Source: JAHEFX01 sp964614585 (GTDB taxonomy: Bacteria > Actinomycetota > Acidimicrobiia > Spongiisociales > JAENVV01). Taken from it: DNA of 5,152 nucleotides. The stretch spans positions 1-5,152 of the forward strand of contig CAZTLW010000151.1 in assembly GCA_964614585.1 (NCBI GenBank), in the 5' to 3' direction. The notes under the pieces are model-generated. The model ran no database searches, had not been told where the DNA came from, and saw nothing but the letters and a program-made list of their open reading frames with translations. Position numbers and translations under genes: made by a program. This document shows positions 1-5,152 of this stretch, one piece after another (position 1 is the first letter of the stretch; each line of letters starts with the position of its first letter).

Positions 1-365
1 ACGATCGGCTGGTCATCGACGCGCACCACCGTGTCGCCGGGGACCAGCTCGGTCCCGACGTCCGGCACCTCGGTCACGGTGCCCTGGCGACCGGCGGCGA
101 TCGCCTCGGCGTCGGGGCGTCCGAGCGTGCCGTCGAACTCCGTCTCGTCGACGAGATCGGTGCGCACCACCTCGGCGGTGGTGAGGTTGGGTCCCTCGGC
201 AGCGGGGTCCTCGGCTCCGTCATCGCCCGTCAGCGCCACGACCGCCACCACTGCCGCCGCCACCGAGACGAGGGCGACGACGACCCACGGCCACCGCCGA
301 CGGGGGACGGCGTCGGGCGCCGTGGTCGGGGTCGTTGCGTCGGTGTCGGTCCCGGCCGTGCCCAT
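1..365 (-). CDS. HlyD/MacA-like membrane adaptor, N-terminal part (runs off left edge)
   Basis: Translation from the ATG at 365 gives 121 complete codons with no stop before the window edge. The protein has a short Thr/Pro/Asp-rich cytoplasmic start, a positive patch RRRW (22-25), one membrane segment (about 26-45, PWVVVALVSVAAAVVAVVAL) and an acidic outside linker. It then shows TTAEVVRTDLVDETEFDGTLG and QGTVTEVPDVGTELVPGDTVVRVDDQPIV. The last part is the lipoyl-like hairpin start of actinobacterial periplasmic-adaptor proteins, which commonly go on with LLYG, a peptidoglycan-binding domain and a MacA-like barrel. Such proteins usually pair with MacB-type ABC exporters, so an ATPase and permease are expected further left. 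It begins 3 bases after the lipoprotein stop (TGA-GCG-ATG) with only a weak ribosome site, so translation is probably coupled. Family call is from motifs in the first quarter of the protein only. Confidence 0.75.
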   Translation of the reverse strand, partial: MGTAGTDTDATTPTTAPDAVPRRRWPWVVVALVSVAAAVVAVVALTGDDGAEDPAAEGPNLTTAEVVRTDLVDETEFDGTLGRPDAEAIAAGRQGTVTEVPDVGTELVPGDTVVRVDDQPI

Positions 366-368
366 CGC

Positions 369-980
369 TCAGCCGCCGTCGGTGCTGGAGGTCGACCCGG
401 GCGCGCCGGGCAGGACACCCTGGAAGATGAACGAGCAGGCGTCGGCCGCCTCGGCGAACTCGGGGTCGTCGGGGTCGAAGGCGCCGCCGAAGGGGCCCTG
501 GCCGTCGGGGCCGAACAGGCCGTTGGAGAAGTCGGGGTCGGGGAAGTCGGCGACACCGTTCTCGCGCATGCACTCGGAGAACTCCAGGAAGCGGTCCTCG
601 AGCTCGGAGCTGTCCTCGGGGAGGAAGCTCAGCACGACGTCCTGCAGCAGGTCCGAGCAGGCGTCGGCGGCGGCCTGGAGCGTCTCGTCGTCCACGGCGA
701 GGTCGCCCTCGCCGGGCACGCCGCCGGGGAAGAACTGCGGATTGCCGTCGGCGTCGATGGTCGGGTCGGGGAAGTCGGGCACGCCGTTGTCGCGCATGCA
801 CTGGGCGAACTCGGTGAGTTGGGCCTCCACGGCGGCGGTGTCATCGACGGTGGTCGTCGTGACCTCGGCCTCGGTCGTGGTGGTCGTGGACTCGAGCGAG
901 GCGACCTCGTCGCCGGCGTCCCCGCCGCCGCAGGCGGCGAGGACGAGGGCGAGGGCGCCGAGGGTGGTGGCGATGCGCAT
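369..980 (-). CDS. Lipoprotein with tandem CMRxNGVxDFPDP repeats, function unknown
   Basis: The 203-aa product starts with a lipoprotein signal peptide, MRIATTLGALALVLAAC, in which LAAC is the lipobox and C17 the predicted lipidated residue; it should sit on the outer face of the cytoplasmic membrane. A Thr-rich linker (about 31-45, TTTTT and TTTT runs) follows. The rest is two copies of one module. Copy 1 (about 54-113) has EFAQCMRDNGVPDFPDP and AAADACSDLLQ; copy 2 (about 130-187) has EFSECMRENGVADFPDP and EAADACSFIFQ. Each has two cysteines (C61/C108, C137/C182) 45-47 residues apart, plausibly disulfide bonded. Between the motifs each copy is rich in G, P and D. The CMRxxGVxxFPDP motif recurs in uncharacterised actinobacterial secreted proteins, often, as I recall, near HlyD/MacAB-type exporters. 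Here it lies 11 bases after the kinase and 3 bases before such an adaptor. It may be an accessory of the exporter or of the sensor; no function is established. Confidence 0.9.
   Translation of the reverse strand: MRIATTLGALALVLAACGGGDAGDEVASLESTTTTTEAEVTTTTVDDTAAVEAQLTEFAQCMRDNGVPDFPDPTIDADGNPQFFPGGVPGEGDLAVDDETLQAAADACSDLLQDVVLSFLPEDSSELEDRFLEFSECMRENGVADFPDPDFSNGLFGPDGQGPFGGAFDPDDPEFAEAADACSFIFQGVLPGAPGSTSSTDGG
535..585. repeat. Intragenic direct repeat, copy encoding the second lipoprotein module
   Basis: These 51 bases match 763-813 at 44 positions by direct comparison, offset by exactly 228 bases (76 codons). They encode the EFSECMRENGVADFPDP motif of the second lipoprotein module. DNA identity exceeds what the rest of the two modules shows, so this is either a strongly constrained motif in a codon-biased genome or a remnant of gene conversion after an in-frame duplication. 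Confidence 0.8.
763..813. repeat. Intragenic direct repeat, copy encoding the first lipoprotein module
   Basis: This is the partner of the 51-base copy at 535-585 and encodes EFAQCMRDNGVPDFPDP, the first lipoprotein module. Seven mismatches separate the copies; the gap between them keeps the reading frame, in line with an internal duplication of the gene. Confidence 0.8.
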
Positions 981-986
981 CCGGGG

Positions 987-992
987 CTCCTT
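987..992 (-). promoter_or_regulatory. Strong Shine-Dalgarno of the lipoprotein gene
   Basis: AAGGAG on the minus strand lies six bases before the ATG at 980, and its first A is the last base of the kinase TGA stop. It is the best ribosome site in the window and decides the lipoprotein start: an open frame continues far upstream in this GC-rich DNA, but only this ATG has the site and is followed directly by a lipoprotein signal peptide. A stronger site than the upstream genes suggests the lipoprotein is made in excess of the regulators. Confidence 0.85.
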
Positions 993-2413
993 CAGGGGGT
1001 GGCGGCAGGGGTGTCGTCGTCTGGGTGGGATGTGTTTCCTCCATTGTCGGCCGATCGCAGCCGTACCGAGACCGCGAGGCCCCCGCCGGGCGGGGTGGCG
1101 GCGGCCACGGAACCCGCCATCGACTCGACGAGGCCGGCGACGATGGCGAGGCCGAGGCCCGACCCGGGCCCCGACCGCCGTAGCGGGTCCTCGGCCCGGT
1201 AGAAGCGGTCGAACAGGCGGGGCAGGTGCTCGTCGTCGACGCCGGGGCCGTCGTCGGAGACCGTGATCCCCACGTCGTCCCCGGCTCGATGGGCGGTGAC
1301 CTGCACCGAGGTGCCGGGCGGGGTGTGGGCCCGCACGTTGGCGAGCAGGTTGCCGACCACCTGGGTGATGGCGCCGGCGTTGCCGGACACGGCGAGCCCG
1401 GGGTCGACCTCGAGGTCGACGGGATGGTCGGAGGAGATCGCCCGATGGTCGGCGACGACGGCCGCCAGCACCGGGGCCAGGACCACGCGCTCGTGCGAGC
1501 GCTCCGGTTCCCGGTCGAGCCTGGCGAGCAGCATGAGGTCGTCGATGAGGCCCTCCATCCGGGCGGTCTCGGTCTCGATGCGGGCCATGGCGGCGGCCCG
1601 GTCGTCGGGATCGGTGAGGCCGCCCATGCGGTGGAGTTGGGCGTACCCGGAGATGGCGGTGATCGGGGTGCGGAGTTCGTGGGAGGCGTCGGCGACGAAC
1701 CGGCGGAGCCGGTCCCTGGTGGCGCGTTCGGTGGCGAACGCCTGCTCGTTGCGCTCGAACATGTCGTTGAGGGCGTCGCGTAGTTCGGCCAGTTCCTCGG
1801 CGGAGGGCTCGTCGGTGACTCGGCGGGAGAGGTCGCCGGCGGCGACGCCGCGGGCAGCGGCGACCATCCCGTCGATGGCCCGGGTCTCGCGCCGGACCGT
1901 CCACCAGGTGGCCGTCGCCCCGAGCCCGAGGACGACGAGGCCGCCCGCCACCGTGAGCCGCAGCAGGCGCGTCGTCGCGGTCGCCACGACTCGGAGGGGC
2001 TCGGCGAGGACGATGGTCGAGCCTCGGGGCCCGGCGGCGACGAGGGCCCGGTACTCCAGGTCCCCCTCGGTGGCGGGCAGTGTCACGAGGCGACGGCCGT
2101 CGGCGGCCGTGAGGGCCGTGACGTCGGGCAGGGGGTCGGGGTCACCCTCGAAGCCGGAGGGGACCTCGGCGAGGGTGCGACCGTTCGGGCCGATGGCCAC
2201 GAGGGCGTACGTCTGGCGCAGGGCGCTGCGCCCACCGAGGATGTCGCCGATCGCCCCCCCGAGGCGGAACCGGTTGGCCACCTCGACGAGGCCGGCATCG
2301 ACCTCGGCCACGAGGACACGCTCGGCCGACCGGACGGCCACCGCCCCGAGGACGAGGACCATCACGACCATGAGGGCGGTGATCGAGAGCACGAGGCGGG
2401 CCCGCAGCGTCAT
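992..2413 (-). CDS. Membrane sensor histidine kinase (HAMP, HisKA, HATPase_c)
   Basis: This 473-aa kinase is the partner of the overlapping response regulator. A short cytoplasmic start leads into TM1 (about 9-27), then an extracytoplasmic segment of about 120 residues (28-147) in which I recognise no ligand domain, TM2 (about 150-170), a HAMP linker (about 171-225), a HisKA domain with FVADASHELRTPITAISGY and phosphoacceptor H245, and a HATPase_c domain. In the latter the N box NLLANVRAHTPPGT has N355/N359, the G1 box is SDDGPGV with D387, the F box is LFDRFYRAEDP and the G2 box is SGPGSGLGLAIV. All catalytic boxes are intact. HAMP helix 1 reads RRETRAIDGM and lacks the usual proline. The last 19 residues are polar and probably disordered. 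ATG at 2413 shares ATGA with the upstream stop and has no clear ribosome binding site, which suggests translational coupling. It is an EnvZ/MprB/PhoR-like architecture; the stimulus cannot be read from sequence. Confidence 0.96.
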   Translation of the reverse strand: MTLRARLVLSITALMVVMVLVLGAVAVRSAERVLVAEVDAGLVEVANRFRLGGAIGDILGGRSALRQTYALVAIGPNGRTLAEVPSGFEGDPDPLPDVTALTAADGRRLVTLPATEGDLEYRALVAAGPRGSTIVLAEPLRVVATATTRLLRLTVAGGLVVLGLGATATWWTVRRETRAIDGMVAAARGVAAGDLSRRVTDEPSAEELAELRDALNDMFERNEQAFATERATRDRLRRFVADASHELRTPITAISGYAQLHRMGGLTDPDDRAAAMARIETETARMEGLIDDLMLLARLDREPERSHERVVLAPVLAAVVADHRAISSDHPVDLEVDPGLAVSGNAGAITQVVGNLLANVRAHTPPGTSVQVTAHRAGDDVGITVSDDGPGVDDEHLPRLFDRFYRAEDPLRRSGPGSGLGLAIVAGLVESMAGSVAAATPPGGGLAVSVRLRSADNGGNTSHPDDDTPAATP

Positions 2414-3108
2414 GGCCCGTCGTCCGTGCGCAGGACGTAGCCGACCCCGCGCACGGTGTGGATGCGCCCCGACTCGGCGGTGGCGAGCTTGGTCCGGAGG
2501 TAGGACACGTAGGTCTCCACCACGTTGGCGTTGCCGTCGAAGTCGTACTCCCAGACGTGGTCGAGGATCTGCCCCTTGGAGAGCACCCGGTCGCGGTTGG
2601 CCATCAGGTAGCGGAGGAGTCGGAACTCCGTCGGCGACAGCGACACCTCGTCGTCGCCGACCCAGACCCGGTGGGCGTCATCATCGAGGGTGAGGTCCCC
2701 GCACACGAGGCGGGTGACGGCCTCGGCCGCGGTACCGGTGCGCCGCAGGATCGCCTCGATCCGCAGGCCGAGCTCCTCGAGGCTGAACGGCTTCGTGAGG
2801 TAGTCGTCACCGCCGCGCCGGAAGCCGGTGCGGAGGTCGTCGGCGTCGTCGCGGGCCGTGAGGAACACCACCGGGGCGGTGACCCCGTCGCGTCGCAGGC
2901 GGCGACAGACCTCGAATCCGTCGACGTCGGGGAGGTTGACGTCCAGCACGATGAGGTCGGGCTCGGCGCGTCGCACGGCCCGCAGGGCGTCGTAGCCGGC
3001 CATGGCCGTCTCGACCTCGTAGCCGCCGAAGCGGAGCGCCGACGCAAGCATCTCGACGAGGGACTCCTCGTCGTCCACCACCAGCAGCCGGGCCAGGGGG
3101 TCGGTCAT
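2410..3108 (-). CDS. OmpR/PhoB-family response regulator, PhoP/MprA-like
   Basis: This 232-aa protein is a complete two-domain transcription factor. The receiver domain (about 6-122) has the acidic pair D12/D13, phosphoacceptor D56 in LIVLDVNLP, T84, Y103 and K106 in DDYLTKPF, so all switch residues are present. The C-terminal winged helix (about 133-228) carries SLSPTEFRLLRYL, VLSKGQILDHVWEYDF, the recognition helix NANVVETYVSYLRTKL (193-208) and the closing IHTVRGVGYVLR. From memory, these segments are nearly those of M. tuberculosis PhoP; MprA-type regulators are the alternative. The ATG at 3108 is preceded in frame by a TGA two codons upstream (3115-3117), so no longer start is possible. 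The TGA stop overlaps the kinase ATG. It should be phosphorylated by that kinase and probably controls its own operon through the direct repeats upstream. Its signal and wider targets are unknown. Confidence 0.96.
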   Translation of the reverse strand: MTDPLARLLVVDDEESLVEMLASALRFGGYEVETAMAGYDALRAVRRAEPDLIVLDVNLPDVDGFEVCRRLRRDGVTAPVVFLTARDDADDLRTGFRRGGDDYLTKPFSLEELGLRIEAILRRTGTAAEAVTRLVCGDLTLDDDAHRVWVGDDEVSLSPTEFRLLRYLMANRDRVLSKGQILDHVWEYDFDGNANVVETYVSYLRTKLATAESGRIHTVRGVGYVLRTDDGP

Positions 3109-3146
3109 CGTCGGTCACCATATGGGCCCACCCTGCCCAGTGTCTG
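3109..3146 (-). promoter_or_regulatory. Probable leaderless promoter of the response-regulator operon
   Basis: A TATGGT hexamer (3122-3117, minus strand) fits the TANNNT -10 consensus and ends eight bases before the ATG at 3108. This spacing would place the transcription start at about 3110-3108, giving a leaderless or nearly leaderless message. That agrees with the absence of a good Shine-Dalgarno sequence (only GGTGA) and with how common leaderless genes are in actinobacteria. Eighteen bases upstream is CAGACA (3146-3141), four of six matches to TTGACA. A weak -35 overlapped by a regulator box is the expected layout of an activator-dependent promoter. This is assigned by eye, not by experiment. 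Confidence 0.45.
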
Positions 3147-3171
3147 GGAGTTCCCTGTGAGTTCCCTGTGA
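3143..3171 (-). promoter_or_regulatory. PhoP-like direct-repeat box (TCACAGG-N4-TCACAGG plus a degenerate third unit)
   Basis: On the minus strand TCACAGG occurs at 3171-3165 and again at 3160-3154, with the same four-base spacer GAAC, giving an exact 11-bp period. A third unit in phase, TCCCAGA at 3149-3143, matches five of seven positions. OmpR/PhoB-family regulators bind head-to-tail to repeats spaced about one helical turn. Mycobacterium tuberculosis PhoP is known to prefer TCACAGC-N4-TCACAGC, which differs from each unit here only in the last base. The adjacent gene encodes a regulator whose DNA-binding domain closely resembles PhoP. The box lies 35 to 63 bases before its start codon and its last unit overlaps the putative -35 element. 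I infer an autoregulatory binding site. Confidence 0.65.
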
Positions 3172-3180
3172 GCCCCGCTC

Positions 3181-3260
3181 CAACCCTGGGTTGTGAGCGT
3201 CGCCAGTTCGCCAACCGCGGGCCGACAGCGTCGGAATCCGACGCCCACAACCCAGGGTTG
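3181..3260. repeat. 80-bp imperfect inverted repeat with nested palindromes, just after purL stop
   Basis: Bases 3181-3201 and 3240-3260 are reverse complements at 20 of 21 positions, around a 38-bp spacer. The only mismatch (3196 against 3245) becomes a G-U pair in minus-strand RNA, so a purL read-through transcript could pair all 21 positions. Each arm contains an odd-length palindrome, caaccctgggttg (3181-3193) and caacccagggttg (3248-3260). A third, gcgtcgga-a-tccgacgc (3228-3244), overlaps the right arm and would compete with the long stem; ccgac/gtcgg (3222-3226, 3230-3234) gives yet another small hairpin. The element starts one base after the purL stop. It may terminate or protect purL mRNA, but there is no T-run downstream and the loop is long, so a dispersed intergenic repeat or an operator pair is also possible. 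I see no target-site duplication. Confidence 0.8.
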
Positions 3261-3261
3261 G

Positions 3262-5152
3262 TCAGGCCATCCGGCGGGGGATCGCCGTCCGATAGGTGAC
3301 GGTCGCCTCGGCCAGGGGGATCGACACCGGAGCGGATCGACCGTCGTCGAGGACGATGCCGTCCCCGCCGAACTCGCCGAGCTCGCTCACCGGGACGTCC
3401 AACTCCTCGGCCATGGCCCGGATCGCCTCGGCGTGCTCGGCCGGCACCGCCGCCACGAAGCGGTTCGGGTTTTCGGCGAACAGCCCCACCCAGTCGGTGA
3501 ACCCGAGGGTCGCCCCGACCTCGGACGCGATGCACAACTCGGCCACGGTGATGGCGACCCCGCCCTCGGCGATGTCGTGCATGGCGGGTACCAGGCCCGA
3601 TCCCGCCAGCGACGCCGCCAGCTCGATGACCGCCTTGGCCATGAAGGGGTCGGGCTCGTCGGGCCGGCCGCCGAGGTGGCCGTGGAGCACCTGCTCGAAG
3701 GCCGACCCGGCCAGGTTGCGCGACCGCTGCGGTCCGAACATCCAGAGCAGGTGGCCCTCTGCGGCCCGGTCGAGGCGGGGCGGCGAGGTCGGCATCGGGT
3801 CGGCGAGCCCGAGCATCCCCACCACCGGGGTCGGGAAGATGTCGACCCCGTCGGTCTCGTTGTAGAACGACACGTTGCCGCCGACCACCGGTACCCCGAG
3901 CGCCTCACACGCCCGGCTGATGCCCTCGACGGTCTCGGTGAACTGCCACATGACGTCGGGCTTCTCGGGATTGCCGAAGTTGAGGTTGTCGACCACCGCC
4001 ATAGGGCGGGCGCCGGTCATGGCGACATTGAGGGCCGCCTCGAACACGAGCCGGGCACCGCCCCGCCGGGGGTCGAGGTGGCACTGGCGACCGTTGCCGT
4101 CGGTCGACACGGCGAGCCCCTTCGAGGTGCCCTTGATGCGGATGAGCGAGGCGTCGTGGCCGGGCTCCACGATCGTGTCGGTGAAGAGCATGTGGTCGTA
4201 CTGCTCGAAGGCCCACCGGGGGTCGGCGATCGAGGGGTCGTCCAGCAGCCGGAGAACCGCGTCCCGCAGGTCGGGGGGCTGCAGGAGCGTCAGCGAGTTG
4301 GTCCAGAGGTCCTCCAACCATCGGGGCTCCCCGAGCGGCCGGTACAGCTTGGGGGCGTCCTCGGTCAGGGAGGCGGCGGGGATCGTCGCCACGACCGCCC
4401 CGTCGTGGCGGACCGTGAGGGTGGCGCCCTCGGTGACCGTGCCCACCACCGCGGCGTCGATCTCCCACCGTTCGGCCACGGCGAGGACCTCGTCCACCTT
4501 GGCCGGGTCGACGAAGGCCATCATCCGCTCCTGGGATTCGGACATGAGCAACTCGGCGGCGGTCATGTCGCCCTCGCGCACGTGGACGGCGTCGAGGTCG
4601 ACCTCCATCCCCACCCCGGCGCGGGCGGCGGGCTCGGAGCAGGCACACGAGAGGCCGGCGGCGCCGAGATCCTGCACCCCGACGACGAGTCGCCGCCGGT
4701 ACAACTCGAGGCAGGCCTCGATGAGCTTCTTCTCCTCGAAGGGGTCGCCGACCTGCACCGAGGGGCGCTTGTCGGCCGAGGCCTGGTCGAACGACGCCGA
4801 CGCCAGCACCGACGCCCCGCCGATGCCGTCGCGGCCGGTGGCGTTGCCCAACAGCACCGCCAGCGTCCCCGGGGTGCCGGCGGTGCCCAGCACCAGGTCG
4901 TCGGCGCGCATGACCCCGAGGCACATGACGTTGACGAGCGGGTTGCCGGCGTAGCACTCCTCGAAGGCGATCTCCCCGCCGATCGTCGGCACCCCGACGG
5001 CGTTGCCGTACCCGGCGATGCCGGAGACCACGCCAGAGAAGAGGTACCGGTTGAGCGGGTCGTCGAGCGGGCCGAAGCGGATCTGGTCCCAGAGGGCGAC
5101 GGGGCGGGCCCCCATCGTGAACACGTCGCGCAGGATGCCGCCCACGCCGGTC
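3262..5152 (-). CDS. purL: Phosphoribosylformylglycinamidine synthase subunit PurL (5'-truncated by window edge)
   Basis: PurL makes FGAM from FGAR, glutamine-derived ammonia and ATP, the fourth step of de novo IMP synthesis, in the cytosol; in the small-type system it works with PurQ and PurS. The visible 629 residues open with TGVGGILRDVFTMGARPVA, a motif that sits about 100 residues into small-type PurL proteins (about 740 aa). The true start and the catalytic-His region are therefore outside the window, and the GTG at 5145 is internal. Numbering from that GTG, I see GRDGIGGASVLASASF (104-119), QDLGAAGLSCACSE (158-171), LLMSESQERM (199-208), then the second AIRS-like half with GGARLVFEAALNVAMTGARPMAVVDNLNFGNPE in pieces (362-394), VGGNVSFYNET (421-431), HDIAEGGVAI (523-532) and FAENPNRF (556-563). 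Both ATPase-like halves look intact, with no frameshift. The TGA stop is at 3262-3264. No purF follows; a two-component system does. Confidence 0.97.
   Translation of the reverse strand, partial: TGVGGILRDVFTMGARPVALWDQIRFGPLDDPLNRYLFSGVVSGIAGYGNAVGVPTIGGEIAFEECYAGNPLVNVMCLGVMRADDLVLGTAGTPGTLAVLLGNATGRDGIGGASVLASASFDQASADKRPSVQVGDPFEEKKLIEACLELYRRRLVVGVQDLGAAGLSCACSEPAARAGVGMEVDLDAVHVREGDMTAAELLMSESQERMMAFVDPAKVDEVLAVAERWEIDAAVVGTVTEGATLTVRHDGAVVATIPAASLTEDAPKLYRPLGEPRWLEDLWTNSLTLLQPPDLRDAVLRLLDDPSIADPRWAFEQYDHMLFTDTIVEPGHDASLIRIKGTSKGLAVSTDGNGRQCHLDPRRGGARLVFEAALNVAMTGARPMAVVDNLNFGNPEKPDVMWQFTETVEGISRACEALGVPVVGGNVSFYNETDGVDIFPTPVVGMLGLADPMPTSPPRLDRAAEGHLLWMFGPQRSRNLAGSAFEQVLHGHLGGRPDEPDPFMAKAVIELAASLAGSGLVPAMHDIAEGGVAITVAELCIASEVGATLGFTDWVGLFAENPNRFVAAVPAEHAEAIRAMAEELDVPVSELGEFGGDGIVLDDGRSAPVSIPLAEATVTYRTAIPRRMA

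Noticed and set aside
845..900. Short repeats of gtcgtg/ggtcgt type as a microsatellite or regulatory array
   Set aside because: They encode the Thr-rich linker of the lipoprotein (ACG/ACC codons); low complexity at the protein level explains them.
31..1266. Long plus-strand open frame (411 codons) opposite the adaptor, lipoprotein and kinase end
   Set aside because: Its translation is low-complexity S/T/R/A-rich, with no domain, and lies antisense to three well-supported genes. Long antisense frames are expected at this GC content.
981..1904. Possible N-terminal extension of the lipoprotein frame into the kinase gene (open for more than 300 codons)
   Set aside because: The extension is an Arg/Pro-rich shadow of the kinase; the ATG at 980 has AAGGAG at proper spacing and is followed at once by a lipoprotein signal.
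1263..2693. Plus-strand open frame of 476 codons opposite the kinase
   Set aside because: Arg/Ser/Thr-rich shadow of the kinase, whose motifs are unambiguous on the other strand.
3119..3121. Alternative ATG (minus strand, within CATATG) 13 bases before the regulator start
   Set aside because: It is out of frame with the receiver domain and would read an Arg/Gly-rich shadow; CATATG instead overlaps the likely -10 element.
3181..3260. Inverted repeat as a MITE or insertion-sequence remnant
   Set aside because: No flanking target duplication and no transposase fragment are visible; kept only as an inverted repeat until copy number is known.
3875..4954. Plus-strand open frame of 359 codons, and the minus-strand alternative frame at 3905-4957, inside purL
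   Set aside because: Both are composition-driven shadows; PurL motifs occupy the true frame throughout.

Overview
The window is GC-rich (roughly 70 %), and every gene I can support lies on the minus strand. The proteins look actinobacterial: a small-type PurL with the QDLGAAGLSC motif, a PhoP/MprA-like response regulator, and a lipoprotein with the repeated CMRxNGVxDFPDP motif. I infer Actinomycetota, perhaps an Acidimicrobiia-like lineage; the class assignment is weak and cannot be settled from 5 kb.

Layout, read in the direction of transcription (right to left). (1) 5152-3262: the C-terminal ~85 % of purL, FGAM synthase subunit II of purine synthesis; its start lies beyond the right edge. 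(2) 3261-3109: a 153-bp intergenic region packed with structure. An ~80-bp inverted repeat with nested palindromes begins one base after the purL stop. It is followed by tandem 11-bp direct repeats resembling the TCACAGC-N4-TCACAGC site of mycobacterial PhoP, and then by a probable leaderless promoter. (3) 3108-2410: an OmpR/PhoB-family response regulator. (4) 2413-992: its membrane histidine kinase, overlapping by ATGA. (5) 980-369: a 203-aa lipoprotein built from two copies of a Cys-containing repeat. (6) 365-1: the N-terminus of a membrane-anchored HlyD/MacA-type adaptor that runs off the left edge.

Genes 3 to 6 are separated by -4, 11 and 3 bases and almost certainly form one operon. The probable logic is a self-regulating two-component system controlling, or sensing the state of, a cell-envelope export module: the lipoprotein, the adaptor and, by family precedent, an ABC transporter further left. 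The regulator's DNA-binding domain strongly resembles mycobacterial PhoP as I remember it, and PhoP-like direct repeats lie in its own promoter, which makes autoregulation a specific prediction.

I see no tRNA, rRNA, CRISPR, transposase or riboswitch. No clearly new system is present. The points most worth following are the purL-distal inverted repeat, the PhoP-box promoter, and the uncharacterised duplicated lipoprotein bound into a sensor/efflux operon.
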